The notes under the pieces: model-generated
Told to the model about the DNA's origin: nothing
Databases searched by the model: none
What the model saw: only the letters and a program-made list of their open reading frames with translations
Shown: positions 54,378-62,815 of the stretch, piece by piece
Layout: each line of letters starts with the position of its first letter
How positions within the stretch are numbered: position 1 is the stretch's first letter
NCBI RefSeq assembly: GCF_014076495.1
Contig: NZ_CP043575.1
Span: forward strand, 3,162,001-3,226,000
DNA length: 64,000 nt
DNA from: Comamonas koreensis
GTDB lineage: Bacteria > Pseudomonadota > Gammaproteobacteria > Burkholderiales > Burkholderiaceae_C
Direction of reading: 5' to 3'
Position numbers and translations under genes: made by a program

Positions 54378-56426
54378 TTACGGCCGGAGCTCTTTTTCTG
54401 CCAAGGTTTGCAAAAACGCCGGCAAGGCTGCGTCATCCAGACTGGGCAGCGGCGGCAGCGCCGCCAGCAAGGCCGCGCCATAGCTGCGGCTGTGCAGGCG
54501 TTCATCGGCGATCACCACCACACCCTGGTCGCTGGCAGACCGAATCAGCCGCCCAACGCCCTGGCGCAGCTGCATCGCCGTTTGCGGCAGGACATAGCGC
54601 TCGAAAGCATCCCGGCCCGCAGCCCGCAGCGCCTGCACGCGCGCTGCATGCAGAACATCATGGCGCGGCGGAAACGGCAGTTTGTCGATCACCAGGAGCT
54701 GCAGCGCCTCGCCAGGCAGATCGACCCCCTCCCACAGGCCCAGGGTGCCCACCAGCACGCGGCCGGTATTGCCGCCGGGCGCCGTGCGCATGGCCTGCAG
54801 CAGGCTGCGCTTGGGCTGCTCGCCCTGCTGCAGCACGGTGATGGCCTGGCCCTGCAGGCCCTGGCGCAAGGCCTGGGCCAAGGCCTGCATGGCAGCCGTT
54901 GATGTGCACAGCACCATGCAGCGCCCGCCCAGCGCCTTCAGATGAGGCAGCAGCCACTGGGCCAGTGCCTGCGCGCGCTCGGCCGCCGGTGCATCCGTGC
55001 CGGGCAGGCCCTGGGGCACCACGAGCCGGGCCTGTTGGCCCCAGTCGAAATGGCTGCGCAAGCGCAGGCTGGCGAGCAAGAGCGCATCACCAGTCTCACT
55101 GTTATCGCTGCTGTCACTGCGCAAGCCCAGGCCCTGGGCAAACCAGGTCAGCGCCGCATCATCGCCCAAGGTGGCCGAGGTAAACAGCCAGCGCTGCACG
55201 CCCTGACCCAGCCAGCTGCTGGCCTGCACCTGGGGGCCCAGCGCCTGCAGCGCCTGCCACAGCCACAGGGGCGACTCCCGAAAGCCCTGGCGCCAGGCAT
55301 AGCGCCCATGGGCCTGCAGGTCGCCCGCCTGGCCCGCGCGCACATAACCGGGGGAATCCCACCAGCGCACCCGGTCCTGGCCGCCGCCCTGGGCCCACTG
55401 GCGCAAGGCCTGCAGCATCACATCGCCCTGGCCTGCCAGCTGGGCCACTGCGGCCGCACTGCCGGCCACCCCTTGCAAGGCGGCGACCAGGGCCGATAGC
55501 AGGTTGTGCAGGTTGACCAGCGCCTGGCGGCCTGTGGTGCGGCTTGCCGCATCGGTGAGGGCATCGGCGGGGCCCAGCAAGCGCTGCTCGGCCCCCATCC
55601 ACTGCACCAAGGCCTGCTGCACCTGCTGCAGCAGGGCATGCCAGGGCGCAAAGCCGCGTGCATGCAGGCTGGTCTCGCGCTCCACCGTCTGGAGGTAGTC
55701 GCGCATATCGCCCACATTCAGGCCCTTGGCCAGCACTTTGAGGCCAATGGCCTGCAGCTGGTGGGCCTCGTCCATCACCATGGTCTGCGCCAGCGGCACA
55801 AAGCCGTGTCTCACCCCCAGCATCTGGCGGTGGCGCAGCTCGCTGAAAAACAGATGGTGGTTGATCACCAGAATATCGGCCTGCGCGGCGCGGGCCCGGG
55901 CCTGGTTGGAAAAGCAGCGCTCAAAGTGGCTGCAGCGCTGGCCCAGGCATTCGTCATGGCTGGCCGTGATGTGCGGCACGAGGCTGGTCAGATGGCTGAT
56001 ATCGTCCAGCTCGGACAGATCACCCCCTTGCGTGCTCTGCGCCCAGCGCTCTACCTGGGCCAACGCCCCCGCATGCTGGCCTTGCAGCTTGCTGCGCGCC
56101 TGCTCCAGGCCCAATAGGCACACATAGTTCTCCCGCCCCTTGAGCACGGCCACCTTGCGCTGCAGGCCCTGGTGGGCCAGCAGCGCCGGGATGTCACGGT
56201 CTACGAGCTGGTCCTGCAGCGCCCGGGTGGCGGTGCTAACCACAAAGCGCTCCTGGCGGGCCAAGGCCGCTATCAGATAGGCATAGGTCTTGCCAGTGCC
56301 CGTGGGCGCCTCGATCGCCACCCGCTGGCCCTGGGCCCAGGCCGCCTCGATGGCCGCGATCATCTGCTCCTGCTGCGGACGCAGGCGCAGCGGGGCATCA
56401 ATGGCAAGGGCGGGAGGACGGGGCAT
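54378..56426 (-). CDS. DinG/YoaA-type iron-sulfur DNA helicase
   Basis: Superfamily 2 DNA helicase (682 aa) of the XPD/DinG group, which unwinds DNA with a 5' overhang and is tied to DNA repair. Walker A is AIEAPTGTGKTYAYLIAALA (residues 37-56), and the Walker B box VMDEAHQLQAIG lies near 218-229. The four cysteines of a [4Fe-4S] cluster are in ENYVCLLG and DECLGQRCSHFERCF. Helicase C-terminal motifs LVGTLGLWEGVDLPGEAL and QLRQGVGRLIRSASDQG close the core. ATG at 56424-56426; the longer frame adds 33 residues without support. YoaA is the closest family member by length. Confidence 0.93.
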   Translation of the reverse strand: MPRPPALAIDAPLRLRPQQEQMIAAIEAAWAQGQRVAIEAPTGTGKTYAYLIAALARQERFVVSTATRALQDQLVDRDIPALLAHQGLQRKVAVLKGRENYVCLLGLEQARSKLQGQHAGALAQVERWAQSTQGGDLSELDDISHLTSLVPHITASHDECLGQRCSHFERCFSNQARARAAQADILVINHHLFFSELRHRQMLGVRHGFVPLAQTMVMDEAHQLQAIGLKVLAKGLNVGDMRDYLQTVERETSLHARGFAPWHALLQQVQQALVQWMGAEQRLLGPADALTDAASRTTGRQALVNLHNLLSALVAALQGVAGSAAAVAQLAGQGDVMLQALRQWAQGGGQDRVRWWDSPGYVRAGQAGDLQAHGRYAWRQGFRESPLWLWQALQALGPQVQASSWLGQGVQRWLFTSATLGDDAALTWFAQGLGLRSDSSDNSETGDALLLASLRLRSHFDWGQQARLVVPQGLPGTDAPAAERAQALAQWLLPHLKALGGRCMVLCTSTAAMQALAQALRQGLQGQAITVLQQGEQPKRSLLQAMRTAPGGNTGRVLVGTLGLWEGVDLPGEALQLLVIDKLPFPPRHDVLHAARVQALRAAGRDAFERYVLPQTAMQLRQGVGRLIRSASDQGVVVIADERLHSRSYGAALLAALPPLPSLDDAALPAFLQTLAEKELRP

Positions 56427-56623
56427 CGGTGAAGAGTGGTTTCGCGGGCATCGCAGTCTAGCGCGTTCGACGCCCTGCCCCGGCTTGCGCTTGCCCAACG
56501 GCCCCAGACGTTGGTATACAAACATCGGTTGGCAGCATCACCCCGCATGCTTTGGCGCCCCGCCGGGCAATCTGCTCTATGATTCCTCCTTCGTCACCCC
56601 ACTTGCCCACCACCCCCTCGCGC

Positions 56624-57448
56624 ATGAGCACCAGCTACCGACTCTCTGCCGCTACCGGCCTCCACAAAGGCGACCGGCCCTACCAGCAGGACCAGGTCAT
56701 CATGCTCGCCCACCCGCGCGCCAAGGGCTGCGTGCTGGCCGTGGTGGCCGATGGCATGGGCGGGCGCAGCGGCGGGCGTGCAGCATCGGACCAGGTGATG
56801 CTGACAGCCAAGCAGGTGTTCGAGCGCTACTCGCCAGAGACCGACAACGCCGAAGAAATGCTCGGCAACCTGGTGCGCGAAGCCCATTTGCTGATCCGCC
56901 TGGTGGCCATTGCGGCCGAGCAAGAGCCCCACAGCACTATTGCGGCTTTTCTGATTTTGCCCAACGGCGCTTGCGCCTGGGTGCATTCGGGCGATTCGCG
57001 CATCTTCCATTTCCGTGACGGGCAGCTGCTCTACCAGACCAGTGACCATTCCTATGTGCAGACCCTGGTCGACCAGGGCCAGATCACGCTGGAAGAAGCA
57101 CGCTACCACCCGCAATCGAATATCTTGCTGCACTGCCTGGGCACGGCCGATGACCCGCCTTTGATCCACCACCGCATCCCCATGCTCAAGCAAGGCGATG
57201 TGCTCTTGGCCTGCAGTGACGGTATATGGCATTACTTCTCGCCCGATGAGCTGTCATCGATCACACGCCTGCTCTCGCCGCGCGAAGCCAGCCAGTTCCT
57301 CATCGAGCGCGCCCGCATGCGCGCTTCGGGCTCGGGCGACAATATGTCGCTGGCCATCGTCAAGGTCGAGCCGCTGCCGGCAGAGGCGACCCAGGCCGTC
57401 GTGCCCGGCAGCAAACGCGCCAAGGCCAAGCCACCGGTGCGCAGTTAA
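56624..57448 (+). CDS. PP2C-family serine/threonine protein phosphatase
   Basis: Metal-dependent protein phosphatase (274 aa) of the PPM/PP2C type. Metal-binding motifs are VVADGMGGRSGGRAASDQV near residues 41-59, AWVHSGDSRIFHFRDG, LLACSDGIWHYFSPDEL, and the C-terminal GSGDNMSLAIVKVE. The acidic first motif DRPYQQDQV (residues 17-25) has the expected Asp residues. The C-terminal basic tail (GSKRAKAKPPVRS) is extra. ATG at 56624; an ATG at 56579 would add 15 residues without a ribosome site. No kinase or type VI secretion gene is adjacent, so its partner is unknown. Confidence 0.9.
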   Translation: MSTSYRLSAATGLHKGDRPYQQDQVIMLAHPRAKGCVLAVVADGMGGRSGGRAASDQVMLTAKQVFERYSPETDNAEEMLGNLVREAHLLIRLVAIAAEQEPHSTIAAFLILPNGACAWVHSGDSRIFHFRDGQLLYQTSDHSYVQTLVDQGQITLEEARYHPQSNILLHCLGTADDPPLIHHRIPMLKQGDVLLACSDGIWHYFSPDELSSITRLLSPREASQFLIERARMRASGSGDNMSLAIVKVEPLPAEATQAVVPGSKRAKAKPPVRS

Positions 57449-57476
57449 AGCGGTTAAGCCGATGCGTTTAAAAGCA

Positions 57477-57511
57477 AAAGCCTCGCAGTCCTAAACCGCG
57501 AGGCTTTTTGT
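57477..57511. terminator. Bidirectional terminator between the PP2C gene and metQ
   Basis: AAAGCCTCGC and GCGAGGCTTT stem flanked by A-run and T-run on opposite sides, between two convergent genes. Confidence 0.88.
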
Positions 57512-57526
57512 TGTGTCTAGAGTCGC

Positions 57527-58324
57527 TTAGAAGCCAGGCATCACCGCACCCTTGAACTGGGTGTCGACAAACTTGCGAATCTCCTCGCTGTGGTATGCCT
57601 TGACCAGCTTGGCCACCCAGGGCTGGTTCTTGTCCGCTTCGCGGATCACCAGAATATTCACATAGGGGTTCTTGGCGTTTTCAACCACGATGGCGTCGGA
57701 CTTGGGGTTCAGACCCGCCGAGATCGCGAAATTGGTGTTGATCGCAGCGGCGTCCAGGTCATCGAGCGAGCGCGGCAGCTGGGCGGCGTCCAGCTCGACA
57801 AAGCGCAGCTTCTTGGGGTTCTCGACCACATCCAGCGGCGTGGCCTTGAGACCGGCGCTGTCTTTCAACTTGATCAGGCCATTGGCCTGCAGCAGCAGCA
57901 ATACGCGGCCACCATTGGTCGGGTCATTGGGCAGGCCAAAGCGCGCGCCTTCCTTCAACTCCTCGATCTTCTTGATCTTCTTGGAGTAGATGCCGATCGG
58001 GAAATTGACGGTGTCGGCGGCGGCCACAAACTTGTAGCCACGGTCCTTGATCTGGGCGTCCAGATAGGGCTTGTGCTGGTAGCTGTTGGCATCGAGCTCA
58101 CCGGACTGCAGCGCGGCATTGGGCTGGATGTAGTCGCTGAACTCGATGACCTTGATCTTCAGGCCGTCTTTTTCGGCGATCTTCTTGACCTGCTCCATGA
58201 TCTGGCCATGCGGGCCAGCGGTCACACCGATCTTGATTTCCTTGTCTTGTGCGACTGCGGCGCCAGAGACACCGGCGGCCAAAGCCAGGGCCAGCACGGA
58301 TTGCAGCAATGTACGTTTTTGCAC
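57527..58324 (-). CDS. metQ: D-methionine-binding protein MetQ (NlpA family)
   Basis: Substrate-binding protein (265 aa) of the methionine ABC importer. The signal peptide (MQKRTLLQSVLALALAAGVS, ending AVAQ) lacks the Cys of a lipobox, so the protein should be a soluble periplasmic protein rather than the usual lipoprotein. The mature start KEIKIGVTAGPHGQIMEQVK and the segments DYIQPNAALQSGELDANSYQ and GARFGLPNDPTNGGRVLLLL are diagnostic. The start codon is GTG (58322-58324). Encoded apart from metNI, with its own promoter of the same design as metN. L- or D-methionine is the family ligand. Confidence 0.94.
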   Translation of the reverse strand: MQKRTLLQSVLALALAAGVSGAAVAQDKEIKIGVTAGPHGQIMEQVKKIAEKDGLKIKVIEFSDYIQPNAALQSGELDANSYQHKPYLDAQIKDRGYKFVAAADTVNFPIGIYSKKIKKIEELKEGARFGLPNDPTNGGRVLLLLQANGLIKLKDSAGLKATPLDVVENPKKLRFVELDAAQLPRSLDDLDAAAINTNFAISAGLNPKSDAIVVENAKNPYVNILVIREADKNQPWVAKLVKAYHSEEIRKFVDTQFKGAVMPGF

Positions 58325-58355
58325 GGGAGCGATACCTTTTCAAATGCGATACCGA

Positions 58356-58417
58356 ACTGTACGCCCGATTTTGCAACGCAACAAAGAACTTTTTGCCATT
58401 TGCTTACAACCCGCCGG
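58356..58417 (-). promoter_or_regulatory. Promoter and shared element upstream of metQ
   Basis: Minus strand: -35 TTTGTT (58380-58385), 18-bp spacer, -10 TACAGT (58356-58361), and an upstream CCGGCGGGTTGTAA at 58404-58417. The same words with the same spacer occur upstream of metN. Confidence 0.6.
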
Positions 58418-58435
58418 CCGCTGTCGGGGCGCGTT

Positions 58436-59566
58436 TTACTCCGGCCGCAGTGCGACGTTGTTGAGCTTGTCGAGGCGCTCGGGCCAGTTGCCGTTCCTGG
58501 CGTGCTGCTGCAGGATGCGGGTCCAGGCGACCCAGGCATCCCATTGCACGCGCTTATCCCAGGCATTGCCCCATTGGCTGAAACACTGCAGCGCGCTGTC
58601 GGCAGCGGCCAGCGCATCGGCCTCGCGCCCGGCGCTCAGGTAGAGCTGGGCCAGCACCATCTGCGGCTCACCCACCCAGGGGTTGAGCTGCACGGCCTGC
58701 TCCAGCACGCCGGTGGCCACATCCAGGTCCGTGAGCGGCTGGTCCTGCTGGATCACCGACCAGTAGAGCGACGCGGCCGCCGCATCGGCCGATGGACTCA
58801 GACCCTGGGTGCAGTTGGCAAACACCGGCGGCGTGGGCAGCAGACCCTGCAAGGCCGGGTGCTGCAAGGCCAGGCCCAGGCTGGCAATCTGCGACAGCAT
58901 GCGGCCGCTGGGGCGCATCGGGCCGGGCCAGAGCGAGGCCATCCAGTGCGCCTTTTGCGGGCGCTGGGGCACCTGCGGGAAGCTGGAGAAAATATCGTCC
59001 TGCCAGCTGAACCACTGCTCGATGGTGTCGGCCATGCTGACGATGATGAAGGCGGCTACGGTATAGGGCGCAACCCGGCGCGGCGCGCCCTTGTGGTCCA
59101 GCAGCACGGCGCCATCGGGCTCGATGGCCCCAGCGAGCACCTTCTGCACAAACTGGGCGCGCGAGAGAATGCAGAACTCGTAGACCAGCTGCTCGGCAGG
59201 CTCGCCCACCAGCGCGGCGAGCTGGCTGCGCTCGCTGCTGGCATCGAACTTGACCAGGTCGACAAAGGCATTGCCGTAGACACTGTGCAGCAGGCCCAGC
59301 AGCTTGACATCTTCCGGTTGCTGCCACAGCTGCAAGGTCCGCGTCACCCCCAGCAAATGGTGGCGAAAGGTGCCGGCCTTGTGCCAGTCCTGACCCACAT
59401 CGCGGGCCAGCACCACCGGCAAGGCCCGCGCCAGTGCCGGGTGGGCGTGGATCCAGTTCTCATCGAGCAAGGGCTTGGCCCGCAGCCATTGCGCGGGATC
59501 CAGCGCCTGCAGTGGCAGGGCATGTGCGGTGGCAGTGGCCGTGGCGGTGGGCAAGGCGGCATTCAT
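58436..59566 (-). CDS. DUF6817-like protein between metQ and metI
   Basis: Protein of 376 aa without signal peptide or membrane segments. The N-terminal part shows WHKAGTFRHHLLGVTRTLQL, then LLGLLHSVYGNAFVDLVKFD, a degenerate HD-like arrangement (LHS in place of HD) known from DUF6817. Its C-terminal third contains two TPR-like helical repeats (WSVIQQDQPLTDLDVATGVL, then PQMVLAQLYLSAGREADALA). The function is unknown. The start is the ATG at 59564-59566 with GGAG six bases upstream. It stands between metI and metQ on the same strand, after a terminator, and may be co-transcribed with metQ or independent. Confidence 0.72.
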   Translation of the reverse strand: MNAALPTATATATAHALPLQALDPAQWLRAKPLLDENWIHAHPALARALPVVLARDVGQDWHKAGTFRHHLLGVTRTLQLWQQPEDVKLLGLLHSVYGNAFVDLVKFDASSERSQLAALVGEPAEQLVYEFCILSRAQFVQKVLAGAIEPDGAVLLDHKGAPRRVAPYTVAAFIIVSMADTIEQWFSWQDDIFSSFPQVPQRPQKAHWMASLWPGPMRPSGRMLSQIASLGLALQHPALQGLLPTPPVFANCTQGLSPSADAAAASLYWSVIQQDQPLTDLDVATGVLEQAVQLNPWVGEPQMVLAQLYLSAGREADALAAADSALQCFSQWGNAWDKRVQWDAWVAWTRILQQHARNGNWPERLDKLNNVALRPE

Positions 59567-59653
59567 GGCAGTCTCCAAGGCGTGGGCAATGCGCCATTGT
59601 AGGCAGCGCCCAGAGCGCGCAATGCCCTTGGGTGACAGCCGCGGCTGGCCCCA

Positions 59654-59688
59654 AGCAAAAAGCCCATGGGCAGGGCACATGGGCTTTG
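59654..59688 (-). terminator. Rho-independent terminator of metNI
   Basis: Ten-bp stem AAAGCCCATG (59659-59668) / CATGGGCTTT (59678-59687); the minus-strand transcript continues into a U-run. Confidence 0.88.
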
Positions 59689-59714
59689 GACGGGCAAGCG
59701 TTTGCGCCAGCGGA

Positions 59715-60380
59715 TTATTTGTGGCTCAGGCGCCGCACCGCCCAGTCACCCAGGCTTTGCACCAGCTGCACAAAGATGATCAGGATGACCACCACCGCCA
59801 GCATGATGTCCGGCAAAAAGCGCTGGTAGCCATAGCGGATACCCAGATCGCCCAGACCGCCGCCGCCAATGGCGCCGGCCATGGCCGAGTAGCCGGTCAG
59901 CGACACAAAGCTGATGGTCAGGCCCGCGACGATGCCGGGCAGCGCCTCGGGCAGCAGCACCTTCCAGACGATTTGCCAGGAGGTCGCACCCATGGCCTGG
60001 GCCGCTTCGACGAGGCCATGGTCCACTTCACGCAGCGAGGTCTCCACCAGGCGGGCGATAAAAGGCGCAGCGGCCAGGGTCAGCGGCACAATGGCCGCGG
60101 CCGTGCCGATGGACGAGCCGGTGATAAAGCGGGTGAACGGGATGATGGCGACCAGCAAGATGATGAAGGGTGTCGAGCGCACGGCATTCACCAGCCAGCC
60201 GACGATCTTGTTGGCAGCGCCGTTTTGCAAGATGCCGCCATGGTCTGTCAGGCGCAGAAACACACCCAGCGGAATGCCGATCAGCGCACCGGCCACGCCG
60301 GAGATGCCCACCATGATCAGCGTCTCCCACAAGGATGTGGCAAACAGCTGCAGCATCATTTCAGAAAAATTCTCAAACAT
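59715..60380 (-). CDS. metI: Methionine ABC transporter permease MetI
   Basis: Inner-membrane permease (221 aa) of the methionine importer. It has five hydrophobic helices. The EAA coupling motif is in VEAAQAMGATSWQIVWKVLL near residues 125-144, with PEALPGIVAGLTISFVSLTG after it. The N-terminal part LWETLIMVGISGVAGALIGI is typical. ATG at 60378-60380, 20 bp after metN. Confidence 0.95.
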   Translation of the reverse strand: MFENFSEMMLQLFATSLWETLIMVGISGVAGALIGIPLGVFLRLTDHGGILQNGAANKIVGWLVNAVRSTPFIILLVAIIPFTRFITGSSIGTAAAIVPLTLAAAPFIARLVETSLREVDHGLVEAAQAMGATSWQIVWKVLLPEALPGIVAGLTISFVSLTGYSAMAGAIGGGGLGDLGIRYGYQRFLPDIMLAVVVILIIFVQLVQSLGDWAVRRLSHK

Positions 60381-60400
60381 CGATGACCTCTTTGCGGGTG

Positions 60401-61453
60401 TTAAGCGGCCGAGGCCTCGGTATTGACTTCCTGCACCATCACGCCCGAGGCGCGCAGCGCTTCCACAGCGGCATGGAGCTGGGCCAGATCACCGCTGGCG
60501 TAGACCGCCAGGAAGCCGAAGGTCTGGTCCTGGATCTCATCGACCTGGCCGTTGAGGATGCTCACATCCAGGCCAAAGTCACGGATCAGGCGCGAGAGGA
60601 TGGGCTGGTAGGCGAGGTTGCCAGCATAGGACAAGCGCAGCAGCTTGCCCTGGCCGCTGGAGAGCGCACCATTGAGGCTGCGCACGCGGTCGATGACGCT
60701 GGCGGGCAACTCCTGGGGCACGATCTCGTCGATCAGGCTCTTGGTGATGGGTTGCTGGGGACGGGTGAAGACCTCGATGACCGAGCCCATCTCGACGACC
60801 TTGCCGGCCTCCATCACCGCCACGCGGTCGGCGATCTGCTTGACCACCTGCATCTGGTGCGTGATCAGCACCACCGTCAAACCCATGTCCTTGTTGATCT
60901 GCTTGAGCAGGGCCAGCACCGAGCGCGTGGTTTCCGGGTCCAGCGCCGAGGTCGCCTCGTCGCTCAGCAGCACCTTGGGCTCGCTGGTCAGCGCGCGGGC
61001 AATGCCCACGCGCTGCTTTTGGCCGCCCGACAGCTGCGCGGGGTAGCGGTCACTCAGCGCTGCCAGGCCCACCAGGTCCAGGAGCGGGTCCACGCGCTTT
61101 TTGATGGCAGCCTTGCTCATGCCTGCCAGCTCCAGCGGCAGCGCGGCATTGTCAAACACCGTGCGCGAGGACAGCAGGTTGAAGTGCTGGAACACCATGC
61201 CGATCTCACGGCGCGCAGCACGCAGCTGCGCATCGTCCATCGCCGTCAGCTCCTTGCCATTGACCACCACCTGGCCAGTGGTGGGGCGGTTGAGCAGGTT
61301 GATATTGCGCACCAGGGAGCTCTTGCCCGCACCACTGCGTCCGATGATGCCAAACACTTCACCAGCGGCAATGCTCAGATCGACACCGCGCAGCGCATGG
61401 ACCGGGCCGTTTTTGCCCGGGTAGGTTTGGGTGATACCCCGTAGTTCAATCAT
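60401..61453 (-). CDS. metN: Methionine ABC transporter ATP-binding protein MetN
   Basis: ATPase (350 aa) of the methionine importer. Walker A is [20 protein letters not shown] at residues 35-54. The signature is [20 protein letters not shown] and Walker B is [15 protein letters not shown]. The C-terminal NIL (ACT-like) domain from about residue 270 ([20 protein letters not shown]) binds methionine and inhibits transport when the cell is replete, as in E. coli. ATG at 61451-61453, preceded by a stem-loop instead of a classic ribosome site. Confidence 0.96.
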   Translation of the reverse strand: MIELRGITQTYPGKNGPVHALRGVDLSIAAGEVFGIIGRSGAGKSSLVRNINLLNRPTTGQVVVNGKELTAMDDAQLRAARREIGMVFQHFNLLSSRTVFDNAALPLELAGMSKAAIKKRVDPLLDLVGLAALSDRYPAQLSGGQKQRVGIARALTSEPKVLLSDEATSALDPETTRSVLALLKQINKDMGLTVVLITHQMQVVKQIADRVAVMEAGKVVEMGSVIEVFTRPQQPITKSLIDEIVPQELPASVIDRVRSLNGALSSGQGKLLRLSYAGNLAYQPILSRLIRDFGLDVSILNGQVDEIQDQTFGFLAVYASGDLAQLHAAVEALRASGVMVQEVNTEASAA

Positions 61454-61465
61454 TGGAATAAAGAA

Positions 61466-61492
61466 AGCGCCCTGCAGCTTGAGGCGGGCGCT
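61466..61492 (-). promoter_or_regulatory. Stem-loop in the metN leader
   Basis: Seven-bp stem AGCGCCC (61486-61492 on minus) / GGGCGCT (61466-61472) with a 13-nt loop, followed by TTTCTTT and then the metN ATG 12 bases on. It is terminator-like and lies between the predicted metN promoter and the start codon, so attenuation is possible. Confidence 0.5.
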
Positions 61493-61513
61493 CGAAAAAC
61501 CGTGAATAGCCGT

Positions 61514-61574
61514 ACTGTAAGCGATGCGACAGACAGCCGCAAAGAACGAAATTTTAGTTCTTTACAACCGCCGG
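61514..61574 (-). promoter_or_regulatory. Promoter and shared element upstream of metN
   Basis: Minus strand: -35 TTTGCG (61538-61543), 18-bp spacer, -10 TACAGT (61514-61519), upstream CCGGCGGTTGTAA (61562-61574). Inverted arms AAAGAAC / GTTCTTT (61541-61547 and 61557-61563) overlap the -35 and could be an operator. Confidence 0.6.
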
Positions 61575-61625
61575 TTATTTCACTAGGTCTTTTTTGTCAT
61601 CAAAAAGCAGATAACGCAAGAATTC

Positions 61626-62345
61626 CTAGCGTGGCGGGTTCTGGCTCTCGCGCAAAATGCGGGCCACCGCATCGGCCACTGCCTCACGGATGGTGCTGTC
61701 AATCTCCAGTTGCAGCGACGATTGCAGCAAGGCCGTCTGCTGCTCCACCACCTTCAGCACGGCAGCCGACAGGCGCGTGTCCAAGGTCTCCTGCACGCGC
61801 CGGGTGACGCGGCGGGTGATCGCGTCTTCGAGCGCCTGCGCCGTCTCGGCTGCGGACTCGACCAGGTGGCTGGTCGCATCCGACACGGCCATGCCCTCGC
61901 CGCCCAGCGCGTTTTGCACCAGGCCGGGGTTGCCCTGGCCATCGCTGTCATCCACCACCGCCCCAGCGCCTGCGGGCGGCAAGGCGGCCGCTGGGCCTAC
62001 GCCCTGCACCAAGCTCGGAAGGCTGTTGCTGTCCGCTGCAGGCGGATTGGGGGCGGCAACAGCTTGCGCGCTGCTGCCCAATGGCAATGCTGCATCTGCC
62101 TGCTGCGCCCAGCCGCTGTGGGTGGGCAGGTCGGCAATATCGGCAGCGGGCTGCGCCCAGGCGCCCGAGGCCGGCACATCCGCATCGCGGCGCCTGCGCA
62201 GCACATCCACGCCAGCCGGTGTGCTGTCGGGCGCGCCCGCGGCAGCCCCGCCGGGCACCACCTGGGGCAGCGCGTCCGCGGCGTCCTGTGCGGCTTCCTC
62301 GGTCAAGGTGGGCACAAACTTGGGAGGGATTCTGGACTCGGTCAT
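61626..62345 (-). CDS. Uncharacterised Ala/Pro-rich protein with helical C-terminus
   Basis: Protein of 239 aa not recognised as a known family. Residues 1-150 are low-complexity, rich in Ala, Pro, Asp and Gly, and probably disordered. Residues 160-239 form a charged helical region (ITRRVTRRVQETLDTRLSAA and LEIDSTIREAVADAVARILR), which could be a coiled coil. No signal peptide or membrane segment. ATG at 62343-62345, only 3 bp after the holC stop, so it is translated with holC. Confidence 0.65.
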   Translation of the reverse strand: MTESRIPPKFVPTLTEEAAQDAADALPQVVPGGAAAGAPDSTPAGVDVLRRRRDADVPASGAWAQPAADIADLPTHSGWAQQADAALPLGSSAQAVAAPNPPAADSNSLPSLVQGVGPAAALPPAGAGAVVDDSDGQGNPGLVQNALGGEGMAVSDATSHLVESAAETAQALEDAITRRVTRRVQETLDTRLSAAVLKVVEQQTALLQSSLQLEIDSTIREAVADAVARILRESQNPPR

Positions 62346-62348
62346 GGC

Positions 62349-62801
62349 TCAGTCCTCCGACTTCATCACCAGATCGCGGCGCTCGATGGCATAGCCCATG
62401 GCGGCGTAGGCGCGCCAGCGCACCCTCGCCTGCTGCCGGTCCTGCTCATCGTCGGCACTGACCACCTCGATCACCCGCTCAAAGCGGGTAACGTCAGCGG
62501 GCATCTCCGAGCCCAGGTTCAGCAGCACGCGGGTATGCGGCAGGTTATCGGCCAGCTCACTCAGCAGCACCGTGGGCGAGCGCTCAAGCACCTGCGGCGC
62601 GGCATCCCCCCGGCAGTGGGCCAGAAACTGGCTGGCACCACCAAAGGACCACAGCGCCTCGTCGAGTTGGGCCACCATGGCCGGCTCGCCGAGCACCACC
62701 AGCGGAATATCCATGCGCTGGAGCTTGCGCGCCAGCTTGCAGGCATAGGCCAGCTTGCTGGGCGCGTTGAAGTGAAAGGCTACCGTCGTGGAGGTCGTCA
62801 T
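62349..62801 (-). CDS. holC: DNA polymerase III chi subunit
   Basis: Clamp-loader accessory subunit (150 aa) that links the replisome to single-strand-binding protein. The family sequence is clear: VAFHFNAPSKLAYACKLARK at residues 7-26, FLAHCRGDAAPQVLERSPTV, LLSELADNLPHTRVLLNLGS, then FERVIEVVSADDEQDRQQAR and RWRAYAAMGYAIERRDL. ATG at 62799-62801, 14 bp after the pepA stop. In many beta- and gammaproteobacteria holC follows pepA, as here. Confidence 0.94.
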   Translation of the reverse strand: MTTSTTVAFHFNAPSKLAYACKLARKLQRMDIPLVVLGEPAMVAQLDEALWSFGGASQFLAHCRGDAAPQVLERSPTVLLSELADNLPHTRVLLNLGSEMPADVTRFERVIEVVSADDEQDRQQARVRWRAYAAMGYAIERRDLVMKSED

Positions 62802-62815
62802 AAGGCAGGCTGTGC

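Noticed and set aside
57590..59602. 670-residue open frame on the plus strand
   Set aside because: Antisense to metQ and the DUF6817 gene; no motif.
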